Source of the DNA: Euborellia annulipes
Taxonomy: Eukaryota; Arthropoda; Insecta; Dermaptera; Anisolabididae
Length of the DNA stretch: 64,000 nucleotides
Direction of reading: 5' to 3'
Assembly (NCBI GenBank): GCA_023213315.1
Contig: JAKCPI010004338.1
Span: 29,407 to 93,406, forward strand
Shown: positions 1 to 11,354 of the stretch, piece after piece
Layout of the letters: each line of letters opens with the position of its first letter
Position numbering within the stretch: the first letter of the stretch is position 1
Notes under the pieces: model-generated
Told to the model about the DNA's origin: nothing
Seen by the model: the letters and a program-made list of their open reading frames with translations, nothing else
Databases searched by the model: none
Translations under genes and position numbers: made by a program

Positions 1-391
1 TTTTAATTTTCCGAATTTTTTTAATTGGATAGATAAAGGTAGTTAAAAAAAAAAGTTGAACAGACCTAGTAGTCTCCTAATAAATGTTGTTCTAGTAAAC
101 ATTTTACTCGCTCCTTTGCCCTTGTTCAACGGAAATGCTAAACATTTTCACAGTGAGTAAGACAAAGTCGTAAATGGAGAGAAAGAGAGGAAAAATACAT
201 TTATATAAACTAACTAGTAATAGGACTTAGATGAGATTGTCTAGTAATTTTAATAATTTGTTTTAAAATTTATAATTAGATTTGCAAATTGTATCACATT
301 GTATCAAATTTAATATCTATTTATAAAAAGTAAAAAGAAAATTAAATTTCTCTCTAATAGAGTTTTTTTTTTTTTTTTTTTAATCCTAGAT
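1..391. other. AT-rich intergenic DNA
   Basis: No ORF with recognisable similarity and no RNA gene is visible. The stretch holds A/T homopolymers, including a run of about 20 T near 361-381, just before the hAT element. The last 8 bases (384-391, tcctagat) are the left target duplication of that element. Confidence 0.6.
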
Positions 392-614
392 CAGTGATTC
401 TCAACATTTTTTTTGTCGTGGCATACTTTTAACGCTTTTAAAATTTGGCGGCACACAAGTTTAAAAGTTGTTATATATATATATATATATAAGTACTTTT
501 CTTTAATTTAAACTTTACTCGTAATAAAAAAAAAGCATTATAATTTTTACTATAGGCACTTTAAGTATTTGGCTGCACACAAAAATGCCGCGGTACAGTG
601 TTTGAGAATCACTG
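392..614. mobile_element. short non-autonomous hAT element
   Basis: The ends are CAGTGATTCTCAAC on the left and its near-exact inverse on the right (13 of 14 positions). The element is flanked by a perfect 8 bp target duplication, tcctagat, at 384-391 and 615-622. An 8 bp duplication together with CAG..CTG termini is the hallmark of the hAT superfamily. At 223 bp with no ORF it can only move using a transposase made elsewhere. The interior carries a (AT)n run near 470-492 and paired GGCGGCACACAA/GGCTGCACACAA segments. Confidence 0.9.
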
Positions 615-622
615 TCCTAGAT

Positions 623-2400
623 ATATGCAAATTTTTGCACTAAAATATTTAGAATCTAAAATCAGTATTTAAAAAAACTTAGGGAAAATTTACTATGCTA
701 TTTTATATAAAATTTTTTAGTTTCTCTTAACACTGTTTAATACAGTTGAGAAAAATTTCAAACAAATTAATTTCTATAAAAGAAGGAAGAATATTTTAGG
801 TATTTATTCAAAGATATGCAATCCTGGACCGCCACCAGTATCGCTGATGTTAAACAAGAAGTGCGTGTTAAAGAACCGTTCAGTCAAAAAAAAAAAAAAT
901 ATCGAACATTGTAATGTTTAAGACATAAAAAAATACAGCGATTTTCAAAAGGTAATTTTCAAATGTTTATTTAGGCTATATAAATTTCAACTACAAGTGT
1001 TTTAAGAGATTAACCAAAACTATAATTAAATGCTAAAAAAAAAAATTACTTTCCCTTTCTTTCCCTGTGATCGTACATCTTTCATGCTCAAAAATGATTC
1101 TAATGTTAATCAAACACGCACAAGATAAGGGGATGACACGGCTTAGAGCAAATTATCTCCTTGATGAATCATGGGGGACTTTTATTTCAACAGGGAAAAT
1201 TTCGAATTTGACAAATTTCACTTTACTTTTTCGCCTCACTCGCTGATCTAATCTAAGACCTCGAAATAGAGACACTTTATACATGCTCTGTTCGAATATC
1301 AAACAAATGGGCCACCCGCTGTTTCGTAACATTCGGTAACACAACACAAAGGTGAGAATCTATTCGGGTTATAAATAAATATACATTTGCGAATGCGAAA
1401 ATAACTTGTTTCAATCAGTTGCTCTCTTTGTTTCCGGTTCGTGACACTCTACTTTTGCTTTTCTTATAACAACAGAAGATCTAAATCTTGTGTTAAAGAA
1501 AACTTCTGGAAATGAGACAAAAAAAAAAATATGCATTTAATTTTATGTTCACCTTGTTGTTGTTATGCTTTTACATTTTATGCGATTCTTCTTCTTTCAA
1601 AATTATATAATAATATTTAAATAAAGGATGATAATAAAGATTATTTACAAAACAACAGGCTTTTTTATTTTTTTTTTTTACACGATTCATATCTTCCTTA
1701 ATAATTACAAACTTCCATCTCCATGTTCTGAGGGGATTTCTTTCTCTTTATAAATTTATTTCTTTTTTTTTTTTCAAATTAGAAATTTATTTTGAATTTA
1801 AGAAGAGTACAATTAATCCGAGTAAAAATGATTAAAAATGAACTTATTGTGCAGGGATGTTAGTTAACAAAAAATAAAACTCCTTTTATCTGACTTTAAT
1901 ACTGTAGCTACTTTCAAATTGTTGGGTCAGTTTTGACCAAGATTTTATATTCATCAGACCTATAAATATAACACTTGGTACAGTATAGAGTGAAACATTG
2001 TTCTGTTATGGTTTATTGTTAAATTTGTATACCTGATAATGGTAAAATCTTGTTCGAAACTGTAACAACCATTTGCGTGAAAGAATCCTAAAAAAAAGGT
2101 ATTTTTCGTAATTAATCAGCATACAAAATATTTTTACACAATGAATAACTTCCCAAGATACAATGCTTTATAGAGGTAACGAATATTTATTAGTTGTTTA
2201 AAAAAAATAAATCTCGGAGATAGACCTTTTTCCTCCCTTGTATCCACCCTTACTCCCAATATAATTTTACCCTTGAGCACAATATAAGTATAATAAGTCA
2301 TCGTTAGACGTGATGAGCCGATTAATTGTTGAATATCGATTTTTTAAATAACAATAATCGGTTAAACAAAAATTAATTTTTTATAAAAGAACTTAAAATT
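623..2400. other. AT-rich intergenic DNA, no gene seen
   Basis: No credible coding region, RNA gene or terminal-repeat element was recognised. A 64-codon minus-strand ORF at 1153-1347 has no recognisable features and is of a length expected by chance. There are several poly-A/T runs. Confidence 0.5.
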
Positions 2401-2575
2401 TTTAAAGAATTTAATTAATTATAAGCTTATTAACTCAGATAGCCGAAAAAAGTAGGTATTGCCGGGTACCGAACCACGGGTCCGCCGATTTGTACTCAGC
2501 ATGCCCTGGCACTAGACCACAACACCGCACTCGGCTAATTTTTAAATTAATATTAGTTATATTTATCTATTTCAT
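2401..2575 (-). mobile_element. tRNA-like element related to the 41.1 kb MITE/SINE
   Basis: On the minus strand the core reads like a degenerate tRNA gene. It has an A-box-like TGGTCTAGTGCC and a B box GGTTCGGTACC, followed by a partly complementary AT-rich flank containing AGCCGA. The motifs 'accacgg', 'tttgtactc' and 'tgccc..act' also occur in the element at 41121-41280, so the two look like copies of one family. Terminal repeats here are weak and no clear target duplication was found. Confidence 0.5.
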
Positions 2576-3628
2576 ATATAGATTATTATTTATTTTTTTA
2601 ATATTGTATAACTGAAGAAATAGGTTGATACTTGTCATTTTAATTAGATTTTGTCAAGTTTAATATTGTTTATAGGTATCTATGATATTAAAGAATAAAA
2701 TCATATAATTAACTAGATGAGCATTATAAATATCAAATTAAAAATTATTCAGAAAAACAACTTCAATTTATTTACAATCGTATTTTTTTTTTGTTTTTGT
2801 TTTCTTACTCTTAAAGTTCCCCCAAAGCGTTTAATAATATTAATTAGTACTTTGGTTGGGATTGGGAGCAAAACGGCGGCTCTCTCGTTCGCTCCCTTTG
2901 TCAATATTTATTGTATTTTTTCTTTTTTATTTCTGCTAATAAAATTATTTAAATTAAATTAATTATAATAAAAACCAGATGGTCATCTGAAGATGGAAAT
3001 TTATAATAATTATTCTACTTTCGAAATATTTTCAATAAAAAAAAAAAAAAAATAATTAAATCTACTTTAAATAAATAAATAAAATTAAAAGGCATTTATT
3101 ACTTTTGTTTAAAAAAAAAAATATATATAAAAATCAAAGAAAAAAGTTCATTTGGATTAATAAAATAACTAAAGATCTATTAAAAAATATTTGGTCTTAT
3201 TTCTCTTTTTTTTTGTTGTTGTTTTTGTCAATGTATTTAAACAAAATAGGCCCAAGAAGAATAAAGGAACGTTTTCAAAAATGAGGTAGGCTATCATAAA
3301 TTCAGAGAGAGAGTTGTAACTATCGTTGTTTTTTCAACAAATTTTATAAATTGCCTTTTAATAAATCTTAAACCTTTAAGTACTAATTGAAAAATTATTG
3401 TAGAGCGTATACTGAGGTTTAATTGTCCCCAAGAGGCTGAGCCAAAGCTAAAGAAAATTTCCAAATTGAATTTCGTAAAAGGTTGCCTCATTAAATGACA
3501 AAATCGAGAAACAAATTTGGTTAGAAAATTTTTTAATCTATTATATCTATGAAACAAGAACAAAATTCATTGAAGGTCTTTTTCTACTAGATACAAATTT
3601 TAGCTTCTCTTAATAAAAGTGGAATATG
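2576..3628. other. AT-rich intergenic DNA
   Basis: Extremely AT-rich with long A runs near 3037-3052. ORFs at 2717-2962 (+) and 3294-3563 (-) show low-complexity translations with no domain I recognise and are probably chance. No element ends were identified. Confidence 0.5.
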
Positions 3629-3630
3629 TA

Positions 3631-3859
3631 CAGTAAACGCCACAATTAAGACCCCCCTGGGAGCTATAGCCTTAAGTATATGGTATATAGTGAAATAATT
3701 TTAATGACCGAAAAGGTAAAAATCAAATCTGGTACAGATGATTTTATTTTACTTTTTCAATCTAAAATTATTTCATTATATATTTATTATATACCATATG
3801 CTATACCATATACTTAAGGCACTAACTGCCAAGTGGGGACTTAAATGTGGCGCTCACTG
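3631..3859. mobile_element. Tc1/mariner-type MITE with long imperfect TIRs
   Basis: The ends read CAGTAAACGCCACAATTAAG on the left and the inverse of CAGTGAGCGCCACATTTAAG on the right. A TA dinucleotide flanks each side (3629-3630 and 3860-3861). The inverted similarity continues inward through CCTTAAGTATATGGTATA, so most of the 229 bp element can fold back. TA duplication and a CAGT start are typical of Tc1/mariner MITEs. There is no coding capacity. Confidence 0.85.
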
Positions 3860-3861
3860 TA

Positions 3862-3963
3862 CAGTGAGTGCCAAAGTTGCATCCTATCCATGCGTTTTCT
3901 ATATGTAATTATTGCATTGTTTTTCTTTTAAATATGGGGATAGGTCTCAACTTTGACACTCTG
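3862..3963. mobile_element. 102 bp Tc1/mariner-type MITE adjoining the previous one
   Basis: The left end CAGTGAGTGCCAAAGTTG and the right end (inverse: CAGAGTGTCAAAGTTG), followed inward by CCTATCC on both arms, form imperfect terminal repeats. It shares its left TA (3860-3861) with the right TA of the preceding MITE. Its other TA is at 3964-3965. The two elements therefore abut on one TA. Confidence 0.75.
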
Positions 3964-4004
3964 TACCAATATTACTGATCCATATACTAAAAAAGTATAT
4001 CAGC

Positions 4005-4125
4005 AATTTTTTTTTTTTATTTAAGGTCTTTTTCGGCAACGGAGGCATTAGACGGGATGCGAACCAGCGACCCTTGGTACAGAAGGCCAGCACACTAACC
4101 ACTGTACCAAGGCCCAAGGGTATCA
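4005..4125 (-). mobile_element. tRNA-derived SINE, short form (family B head and tail)
   Basis: The minus strand begins GGCCTTGGTACAGTGGTTAG, with an A-box-like TACAGTGGTTAGTG, and has a B box GGTTCGCATCCC. It then runs into the tail TGCCGAAAAAGACCTTAAAT and an A-rich stretch, seen on the plus strand as a T run at 4009-4020. The same tail ends the family B copies near 17.7, 20.8 and 55.6 kb, but the palindromic middle of those copies is missing here. Confidence 0.7.
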
Positions 4126-4134
4126 CCAATGGTA

Positions 4135-6272
4135 ATATTAAATAATAATAATTTAAGAACTAATGATATTAAAATCAGCCTACAAAAGACATATTTAGAA
4201 TTTTATAATAAATTTTAGTTTAATTTCCATCTAATTATTATTCTCTTTTTTGCAAGATAGAAAAAATTTAGAAATGGTTAAAATTCTATATTTGAAATTT
4301 CGAATCGTCTCCCAGAAAAAAAGGTCAATCAAAAATTCAACCCGAGAAATACTGTATTATAAACAACAATAGTTTATTTAAATAAACATCATAAATAAAA
4401 ATAAAAAATTCCAGAAAATATTAATCTGAAAAATCTTACATTTTAATTACAGTCTAAAGTGTTTCAAACAATTGCTTACTTAATGCTCAAGTTCCGCTGT
4501 CTTTTTTTATTATTAAATTACCTAGACAGTGGTTCAAGTAATTCTTAAAAATAATAATGAAAAATAATTAAGAAGGCTCATGTAATTTTTTTTTCGTTAG
4601 ATCCTCGAACCCGGAATTAGTTGTTAGGACATTAGAAAATAAATGCTCTAAACATTTATTTATACGTGGGTTAATTAAATTAGTAATTAAAAAAAGGAAG
4701 TTTATACTTATAGTCAAAATAGTAAAAACATGGATAGAGATAGAAATCTATTAAGAAGGAAATGTATACTTGACAATATAAAAAATATACTCTATTATGC
4801 TATAGAGAATAATAATTTTTGTCCGGTAATTTTTACCTAATTCTACGAAAACACAACTTGCAAATGATATAACAAAATAAATATTATATTTTAAATGGAC
4901 CAGGAAATTTTGTTATTAAAATTTTTTTCTTAATCCCATTTCTCTGAGGAAAGTTGTGCCAAATTTCAACCACGATATTTTAGAAAATTCCACAACCCGG
5001 TATTTAGAAACAAAACTTTGTTCAGGATTTCTTGATTTAAAATTTTTATATGTAATATCTTTGCATTCAATTGTTAAGAAAAATTTTACTTTTTTTTTTA
5101 ATTATTTATTTATGCCTTTAATTAAAAAATTCTAGATAAATATTTTTTTTATAAATTTTTGGAAATACTTAGCAGAGTTTTCGCACTCTGTCTTGAGTTT
5201 TCTCAAGAAATATTGCTCGGATTTCAATTAAAAAGATCTTTTAGTAGTATTTATTAGATCAGATATTAGAAGAATTTTATAAAAACCCCTAACACAAAAT
5301 TTTAGACAAGTTATTTAAGAGAAGTTTGATTTTGATATAATAAAAGGAAGAAAAGTAATAAAATTTCATCTGTCAACGTTCCTTAGCATATCTATTTTAT
5401 TTCATTCGCAAATTTATGGAAATCTGACAACCAATAACAATTAGCATTTAAAAACTCTTAGAAATCGCTAAAAAAAAATTTTGCCTCTGTGGAAAATAGA
5501 ATTTCATAATCAAATAATACAAAATTTTCTAATTTTTAATTGATATGTACCAAAATTGAAAAAAATTTATGATTCTCCTTGTTACAAACGTTAGTATAAT
5601 CATATTTCAATTTTGTATAAAATTCAAAAAAAGCACCTATCAGATTCAGAGGTGACTGATGATAAAAATTCACTAAAAAATTTTTAATATTCACTTTTTT
5701 TATAGACTATATTATTGAATAATTTTTTTTTTTATGATTATTTGATAAAATTTTTTATTAATAAATCCATGGAATATAGGATATATGTTTTAGATCGCTA
5801 TCATACTATCATTCAATCTTTTATAATGAATTTTCTCATCCTGTTAAAATTTAAATAAAAATAGTCTCAATTATATCAAAAAATTCAATATTTTTTTTTA
5901 ATTTAGTTGAATAGAAAGTGATTTTTTTTTTTTCAAAAAAATAAAACAGTGCTATTGTCTTTGTTTTCAATAAATAGCTTCTGGATTGAACTACAGTAGT
6001 ATCAATACACAGGTAAACAACTTTAGATTACAAACAAGAAAAAAAATGGAATAATTTGTAACCCTTGGCTCTGTTTGAAACATTATAAAATTTAGAAAAA
6101 TAGTTCTGGCCAATAATAAAATTAAATTTTGTTTATTTTAATAGAAGCAAAAGCCAAAATAGCGATCAAGAATATTGAAATAAATTTAAAATCTAGGAAA
6201 CAAACCCTTAGTTACAAATGTCAAAGGCTTTATTTTAATAAATAAATTTGACAAAAATGTATCTCTTCGATA
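4135..6272. other. AT-rich intergenic DNA, no gene seen
   Basis: About 2.1 kb with no credible ORF, RNA gene or bounded element. Local A/T runs only. Confidence 0.5.
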
Positions 6273-6357
6273 TTTCAAATCTTTGAATTTTTCTTTTGAT
6301 TATTTCAATTAATTTTTTAGAGATGTTATTGAAACAAAAATATTTTAAATTAGCTTA
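6273..6357 (+). repeat. direct repeat flanking fold-back region, left copy
   Basis: An approximately 80 bp segment containing CTTTTGATTATTTCAATTAA and ATATTTTAAATTAGCTTA recurs at 7600-7679 in the same orientation with small differences. The two copies bracket the large inverted repeat at about 6773-7570. Confidence 0.7.
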
Positions 6358-6628
6358 AAAAAATATCTTAAGAAAACTTTAATTTTTAATGAGTTTAAAA
6401 AAAAAAAAAATTTTCATGAAAATTTGTTTAAAAAAAACATATTTGTACAGTATAATATATATATAATATTTATATAAAGTATAATAAAATTCATAATTTT
6501 TTTAACCTCTTCAGGTTTACATACACAAATTTCTCCTCTATCGGTGGAGAATTTTTATGAAAGAAAAATTGAAAATTTTATCATGATGATAAGGAATTAA
6601 ATAGATGGTTAAATTAAAATACGACAAA

Positions 6629-6658
6629 AATTAATTTCAATTGGATTGGTAATCCAAG
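6629..6658. repeat. fragment matching the SINE family B palindrome
   Basis: CAATTGGATTGGTAATCCAA matches the palindromic middle of the family B SINEs at 17.7, 20.8 and 22.3 kb. Only this short piece is recognisable. Confidence 0.45.
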
Positions 6659-6772
6659 ATATTATATATAATCATGTACAAATCCATGAAGAAGAATTTA
6701 TTTTTTTGTAGCTAAAGCAACGGGGTTAAAATTTTTAGAAACTTTCAAAAAATTCTGACAAAAATGTATCTA

Positions 6773-7570
6773 GAAGTAATTACATTAGTCGACAAGGTTT
6801 TCTTCACAAGAAATCTGATTAGTGGATCTAGTAGTGCATTTTTTCATTCTGAATTTTCAGATATGTAGTTAGAATTTTTCCATCATGCACAGTTTTAGAG
6901 ATATAAAAAAAAAATAGATTTTAATAGAAGAAATGCTCTAAAAAGGCTCTTATTTAGAATGTACAAATAAATTATTTTTAACGCGACACTTCGTAGAAAT
7001 ATGCAGATATTTAGAATACATACAAATTTTAAGTTTCAGCCCAATCGGAGGTCATTTAGACGTGCCGCAAACGGCTTAAGTTTTAAAAAATCGAAATTTT
7101 TTAAGATTTCTTTTGCTTTGGTTACCCCTAATACAATTTTAGATATCTCTGAATGCAAAAAACATATATTTACGATAGGGGGGGGGTTCGATAGTTCTTT
7201 GGCTTTCTAAAAATCATTCATTCGTAAAAATCTGTTAATTATTAACGAAATGACCTCCGATTGGGCTGAAACTTAAAATTTATATGTATTATAAATATCT
7301 TCATATTTTTTAGGGGTGGCGCGTTAAAAATAATTTGAACATTCTAAATAAGAGCCGTTTTTGAGCACACTTTCTATTAAAACCTATTTTTCTCTATACC
7401 TCTAAAACTGTGCCTGATGGGGAAAAACTGAAATGATATTTCAATTCAGCATGGAAAATACCTCTAGAATTTCATACTACCGGTACATACATAAAAAAAA
7501 CTTCTAGAATTTCAAATTTGTATTCTTGTGAAAGAAAAAAAGTTCATTTTTGTCGACTAGTGTTATTAAG
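6773..7570. mobile_element. fold-back element or long inverted repeat
   Basis: The left arm (about 6773-7057) and right arm (about 7247-7570) are imperfect reverse complements. Matching landmarks are GTCGACAA against TTGTCGAC at the outer ends, CACAAG against CTTGTG, TGCACAGTTTTAGAG against CTCTAAAACTGTGC, and CAGCCCAATCGGAGGTCATT against its inverse at the inner ends. A spacer of about 190 bp lies between them. Arms near 300 bp with no transposase suggest a fold-back or MITE-like DNA transposon. No unambiguous target duplication was found. The 69-codon ORF at 7001-7210 spans the inner arm and is probably chance. Confidence 0.75.
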
Positions 7571-7599
7571 GAATATTTTCAATTTTCTTCGGTATTTTA

Positions 7600-7679
7600 T
7601 TCAAATCTTCTTTTGATTATTTCAATTAATTTTTCAACGTAGTTATAGAAAAGAAACAAAAATATTTTAAATTAGCTTA
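7600..7679 (+). repeat. direct repeat flanking fold-back region, right copy
   Basis: This is the second copy of the segment at 6273-6357. The offset between the copies is about 1.32 kb. Confidence 0.7.
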
Positions 7680-7684
7680 TTCAT

Positions 7685-7985
7685 TAGGCGGTAAAAGGTT
7701 ACAACTTACAACCACCCCTGGCTATTTGTAAGAACCTCTCGCAGCAATCGATAGCGTCGAGGGGTTTGGGTGCCAATCTCAATCTCAATTCCAAATCTCA
7801 ACCCCTGATTGATATTCATATCACGGCACGTGGTTTGTGGCCGTGCTAATCAATCATCGCCGCTGGGGCGGAGCCCCCTTTTGCTTACAACAACCTCCGC
7901 CCCCCGCCCCCCCCCCCAAACACCCAACAACCTCCCACGACACTTCCTTTATGGCTTTTGTCGTTTCCTTAAATTCAAAGGGTTC
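7685..7985. other. GC-richer unique block
   Basis: A non-repetitive island of higher GC content in AT-rich DNA, with an AATCAATCAT motif, ACGTGG and a C run at 7906-7916. The overlapping 82-codon ORF (7809-8057) is proline/arginine-rich because of the C runs and shows no domain. It could be a conserved regulatory element, but this is only inferred from composition. Confidence 0.25.
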
Positions 7986-8657
7986 GCCAAATTTGTCATC
8001 CGGGAAATAATAAAGAAAATTTGTTTGTATTTGAATTCGTCATTTTTATACGCGTAGCTATAAAAAAATCAAATGTTTATGAAATATTTAAAAATCAAAT
8101 TAATTACTTTCATGCCTAAAAAATTCTTTATCATCATGAAGAACATGAAGACAATAGCTAGAGGAAGTCTTCGCTTTTTTAAATACATAATAAATTAACA
8201 ATTATACGTTAATAAAATTACAATTTCAAATTTTTTCATATACTTAATTTAATTTTCATAGAAGAAAAATTTATTGTAATACTCTTTTATATAGCATTTA
8301 GTAGTGCGTTGAGTATTTAATCTTGGAGGAAATAGAAATAGAAGATACAACATTACATAAATAAAAAATTAATTTTTCTTTCTTCTTATCTTTGGGGACG
8401 TCAAAGCTCGCTTAACTACAAGTATTTTTACAATATATTTTTCATTATGTAAATTAAATTAAGTGTGCGGAAACAAATTTGAAATTTCCTTTTCTAAACG
8501 ATATCTGAGACGATATAAGAGTGTGTTCATTAATTATAGAATTACAATATAATTTATTTTGTCTTTTGGATGAATATCCTCCTTTATAAAAGAAAAAATT
8601 ATCAATTGGGCTTGTTAAATTTTGATTTTCTGTGAATTTTATAATTTGTTCTAGTTT

Positions 8658-8772
8658 ACTTGTCAGGGATCCATTTAAAATCACTGACATGCTAACGAAA
8701 TGTTTCCATAAAGCTACTTGCAAAGTAAAGTTGATTTATGAAATTCGCTCGTTTTTAATAGTTTTTAAACAC
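8658..8772 (+). repeat. local direct duplication, copy 1
   Basis: A segment with GGATCCATTTAAAATCACTG and CTGACATGCTAACGAAAT, then GATTTATGAAATTCGCTCGT, recurs at 9003-9124 with few changes and an offset of about 345 bp. Confidence 0.85.
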
Positions 8773-9002
8773 ACTTGGTATTTTAAATCAACTTGAGAAG
8801 TCAATAAATTCGGAATTCAAGTTTTTTAGGGACTTTCCTTAAAAAATATTAAAAATAATAAAAAATATTCTAAAAAAGGTTTTAAAATTTAATTAAGCTT
8901 TATTAAATCAAAACAGATAATTTTTGATTTTTAAATTTTACTTTTCATTTATTTAGCCTGAAAATATCTCGTTAGTTTGACAATGAGCAAAGGAATGATT
9001 TT

Positions 9003-9124
9003 ACTTGTCAAGGATCCATTTAAAATCACTGACATGCTAACGAAATTTTCCTAAACCACTGCAAAGTAAAGTTGATTTATGAAATTCGCTCGTTTTTAAA
9101 TTTCTTTTTCGCGTTTTTAAACAT
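9003..9124 (+). repeat. local direct duplication, copy 2
   Basis: This is the second copy of the 8658-8772 segment. It differs by small indels around the AACGAAAT-GCAAAGTAAAG part and by an insertion before GCGTTTTTAAACA. Confidence 0.85.
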
Positions 9125-10200
9125 ATTCATTTATAGGCCTAATTTTATTGAAAATTTTATTAAAAAATTAAACGACGGAGTAATCAAATAAAAACGTTTA
9201 CTACTTGCAAATCTTTATTTTCAATAAATTTTACAAACATGATTTTTTGATGAAACATGGAATTTTTTTTCTTTTTTTCAAATCATTTTTATATCTCTTT
9301 AAAATTTATAAAAACTGAATTAGCAAGTAGTCCATCGATATTTTAATAGTTATAGGCCTAACAAATCTGTTTCTAAAATTTTTTTTTTTTAGAATTTTTA
9401 TTATAAGAAAATCAGGAAAAATCTTAATAATAATTATTAACGTTAGGCAGCCAGAGAATTATTAAAATGATTAACAATCTTTATGCTTTTAATAATTAAT
9501 ATGTTAAAAAAAAAGAGAACAACCTTATATTAAACTAAATAAACATGCAAATATTAAAAACATAAGCTTTTATATATACAAAAAATTTTTTTTAATGCTA
9601 TTCATTTTTAGTATAAAACATATTTAAGTGGAAATATTGATCTCGTGTGTATACCGAAATGAATAACTTCATATTTATAAAAAATTACACGGGTGTCGAT
9701 AATTCGAATTTCCAAAGCCGTAAGTTACATCAACTAAAGCCTTGTTCGTTCAATTGAAGAGGATATAAAAAATATAAAAGGATATGCGTCAGGTTTTAAT
9801 ATATTCATATACGAATATATATTTAATAATAAAAGGAAATGTTTTCTAATTCCAAATTATTTGAATAATATACCGGAAGTTTTAAAAGTTCAATTATAAA
9901 TATTGTGTTTTATATTTATTAAAAATGACCCTTGTCTAACAACAATATTTGATTTAATCTGATGAGAACTGGTTATAGATCTGAATAACTCGAAACAAAT
10001 AAAAAAAAATTCCATCTGCGATATTAACGATTGCGTCGAGAGATACGAGAGCCCCGTTTTTTTTTTTTTTTTTTTTTTTGAGCTTCCTCTGTGAAAGTCT
10101 CATGCAGAACGTTGTTTCGTTGTTCGTCCCATGGAGAATCGAAGACTTATTTTTTTTTTTTAGATTTATCATCGCCGAAATAAACTTGTTGTAGTGTATA
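9125..10200. other. AT-rich intergenic DNA
   Basis: No gene or element was recognised. There is a T run of about 23 at 10057-10079. The 72-codon minus ORF at 9954-10172 runs through poly-lysine from homopolymers and is not credible. Confidence 0.5.
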
Positions 10201-10658
10201 CATAGTTTTAATTATGTCCCTGGATAAATGAGTTGCCAATAATGATAGGTTTGGTTCCGAGGCGCGCGTGTTCCGACACGATCGTGTGTATAAGCGGTAC
10301 ACGACCAAAACACACAATATAAACACGCAAACGAAATTTCCTTCTACATAGTTTGTTAAATTTACTTCAAAAATCGGGAAAAATTATTTTGACAAGATAT
10401 TAGAGTTTTAATGCAATTAAAAACTTTTTTCAGAGTATTTTGGAGTATTTATAAGAAATATGAAATAATTTGTGAATTGGTCCATGTTTTCACATTTTTT
10501 AAAATTAATTGTCACATCCGTTTGCCGTTCTTAACACTTCCGGAAGCCATTTGAATTTTATTTCTATCGCTAAGAAAGAAAAGAAGTTGGCCTATAATCT
10601 TAGGATTTGAAAAGAGTTAACGACTCTGTTTGTCCGGTTACAAGGTAGACGAGCCAAC

Positions 10659-10811
10659 ATGGCTGACAATAGTGATAGCGTGTTTGTGTTGGTGTGTGAG
10701 TTGACCACCGGCCAAGGCAGGTCGTCACGAACACTAAGACATGCAGATGTAATCTCGAGGGGACCGGTCTTATTAATATTTCCGGTGGGCCAGCTAAGCA
10801 ACGAGCCATAG
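10659..10811 (+). CDS. hypothetical 50-codon ORF or possible first exon
   Basis: The ATG sits in a favourable context (GCCAACATGGCTGAC). The reading frame begins MADNSDSVFVLVCELTTGQG and ends at TAG after 50 residues. It overlaps minus-strand ORFs (10592-10849) that are equally long or longer, so the strand is uncertain. I recognise no domain, signal peptide or membrane segment. Its place at the left edge of the GC-rich island makes a 5' exon conceivable, but chance is the simpler reading. Confidence 0.15.
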   Translation: MADNSDSVFVLVCELTTGQGRSSRTLRHADVISRGPVLLIFPVGQLSNEP

Positions 10812-11069
10812 GCCAGCAAGGACTTGACTTCTCTCACACGCGATCGCATCTTGCCTGATTTCTCCTGAGATTAACACCCAACCACTGTATCATTATAGCA
10901 CCCTTCGCCCACACATCTACTACTCGAATTTCATTAGCCCGGACACGGTTATAATTCATCAGTCAAGATTAAGAAAAAAAAACGGTCCTTTCGCGATTTA
11001 AAAAACAACTCGTCGCGTGATTAAAAGTCTTTTTGGGAAACAAACCATGAGAAGAAATGTAGTGGCAGA

Positions 11070-11354
11070 GTGGCTTCCTGTCACACCATTAAATTTTTTT
11101 TTAATAAATCCAATAAAATTGGCAATGTCATTAAGGAAACCAAAAAAGTCAAGGTGTTGGTTGAGTATCTGACAATAAATCTAATGCTTAAGGGATTGTC
11201 AGAGGGATATGAATATTTATTAACCGAAACGGAAGTATGTGTGTTCGAACTGGACAAACAAACTAAACACATGTCGCTTGAACAGCTGCTGAACCAATTA
11301 GAGCGCCGCGACGCCGCGTGGCCTCTACCGCCCAAGCGGGCAACCAAATTTTGA
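11070..11354 (+). pseudogene. 94-codon ORF, faintly Copia-gag-like
   Basis: The translation contains LMLKGLSEGYEYLLTETE followed by SLEQLLNQLERRDA. This loosely resembles the 'LPESYE... L..E.L...L...E' layout of Copia-type gag (UBN2-like) proteins. There is no zinc knuckle, protease or reverse transcriptase around it and no LTR. If real it is an isolated relic; it may equally be a chance match. A minus-strand ORF (11081-11473) overlaps it. Confidence 0.2.

Noticed and set aside
11070..11354. Intact Copia retrotransposon
   Set aside because: Only a faint gag-like stretch is visible. There are no LTRs, protease, integrase or reverse transcriptase nearby.
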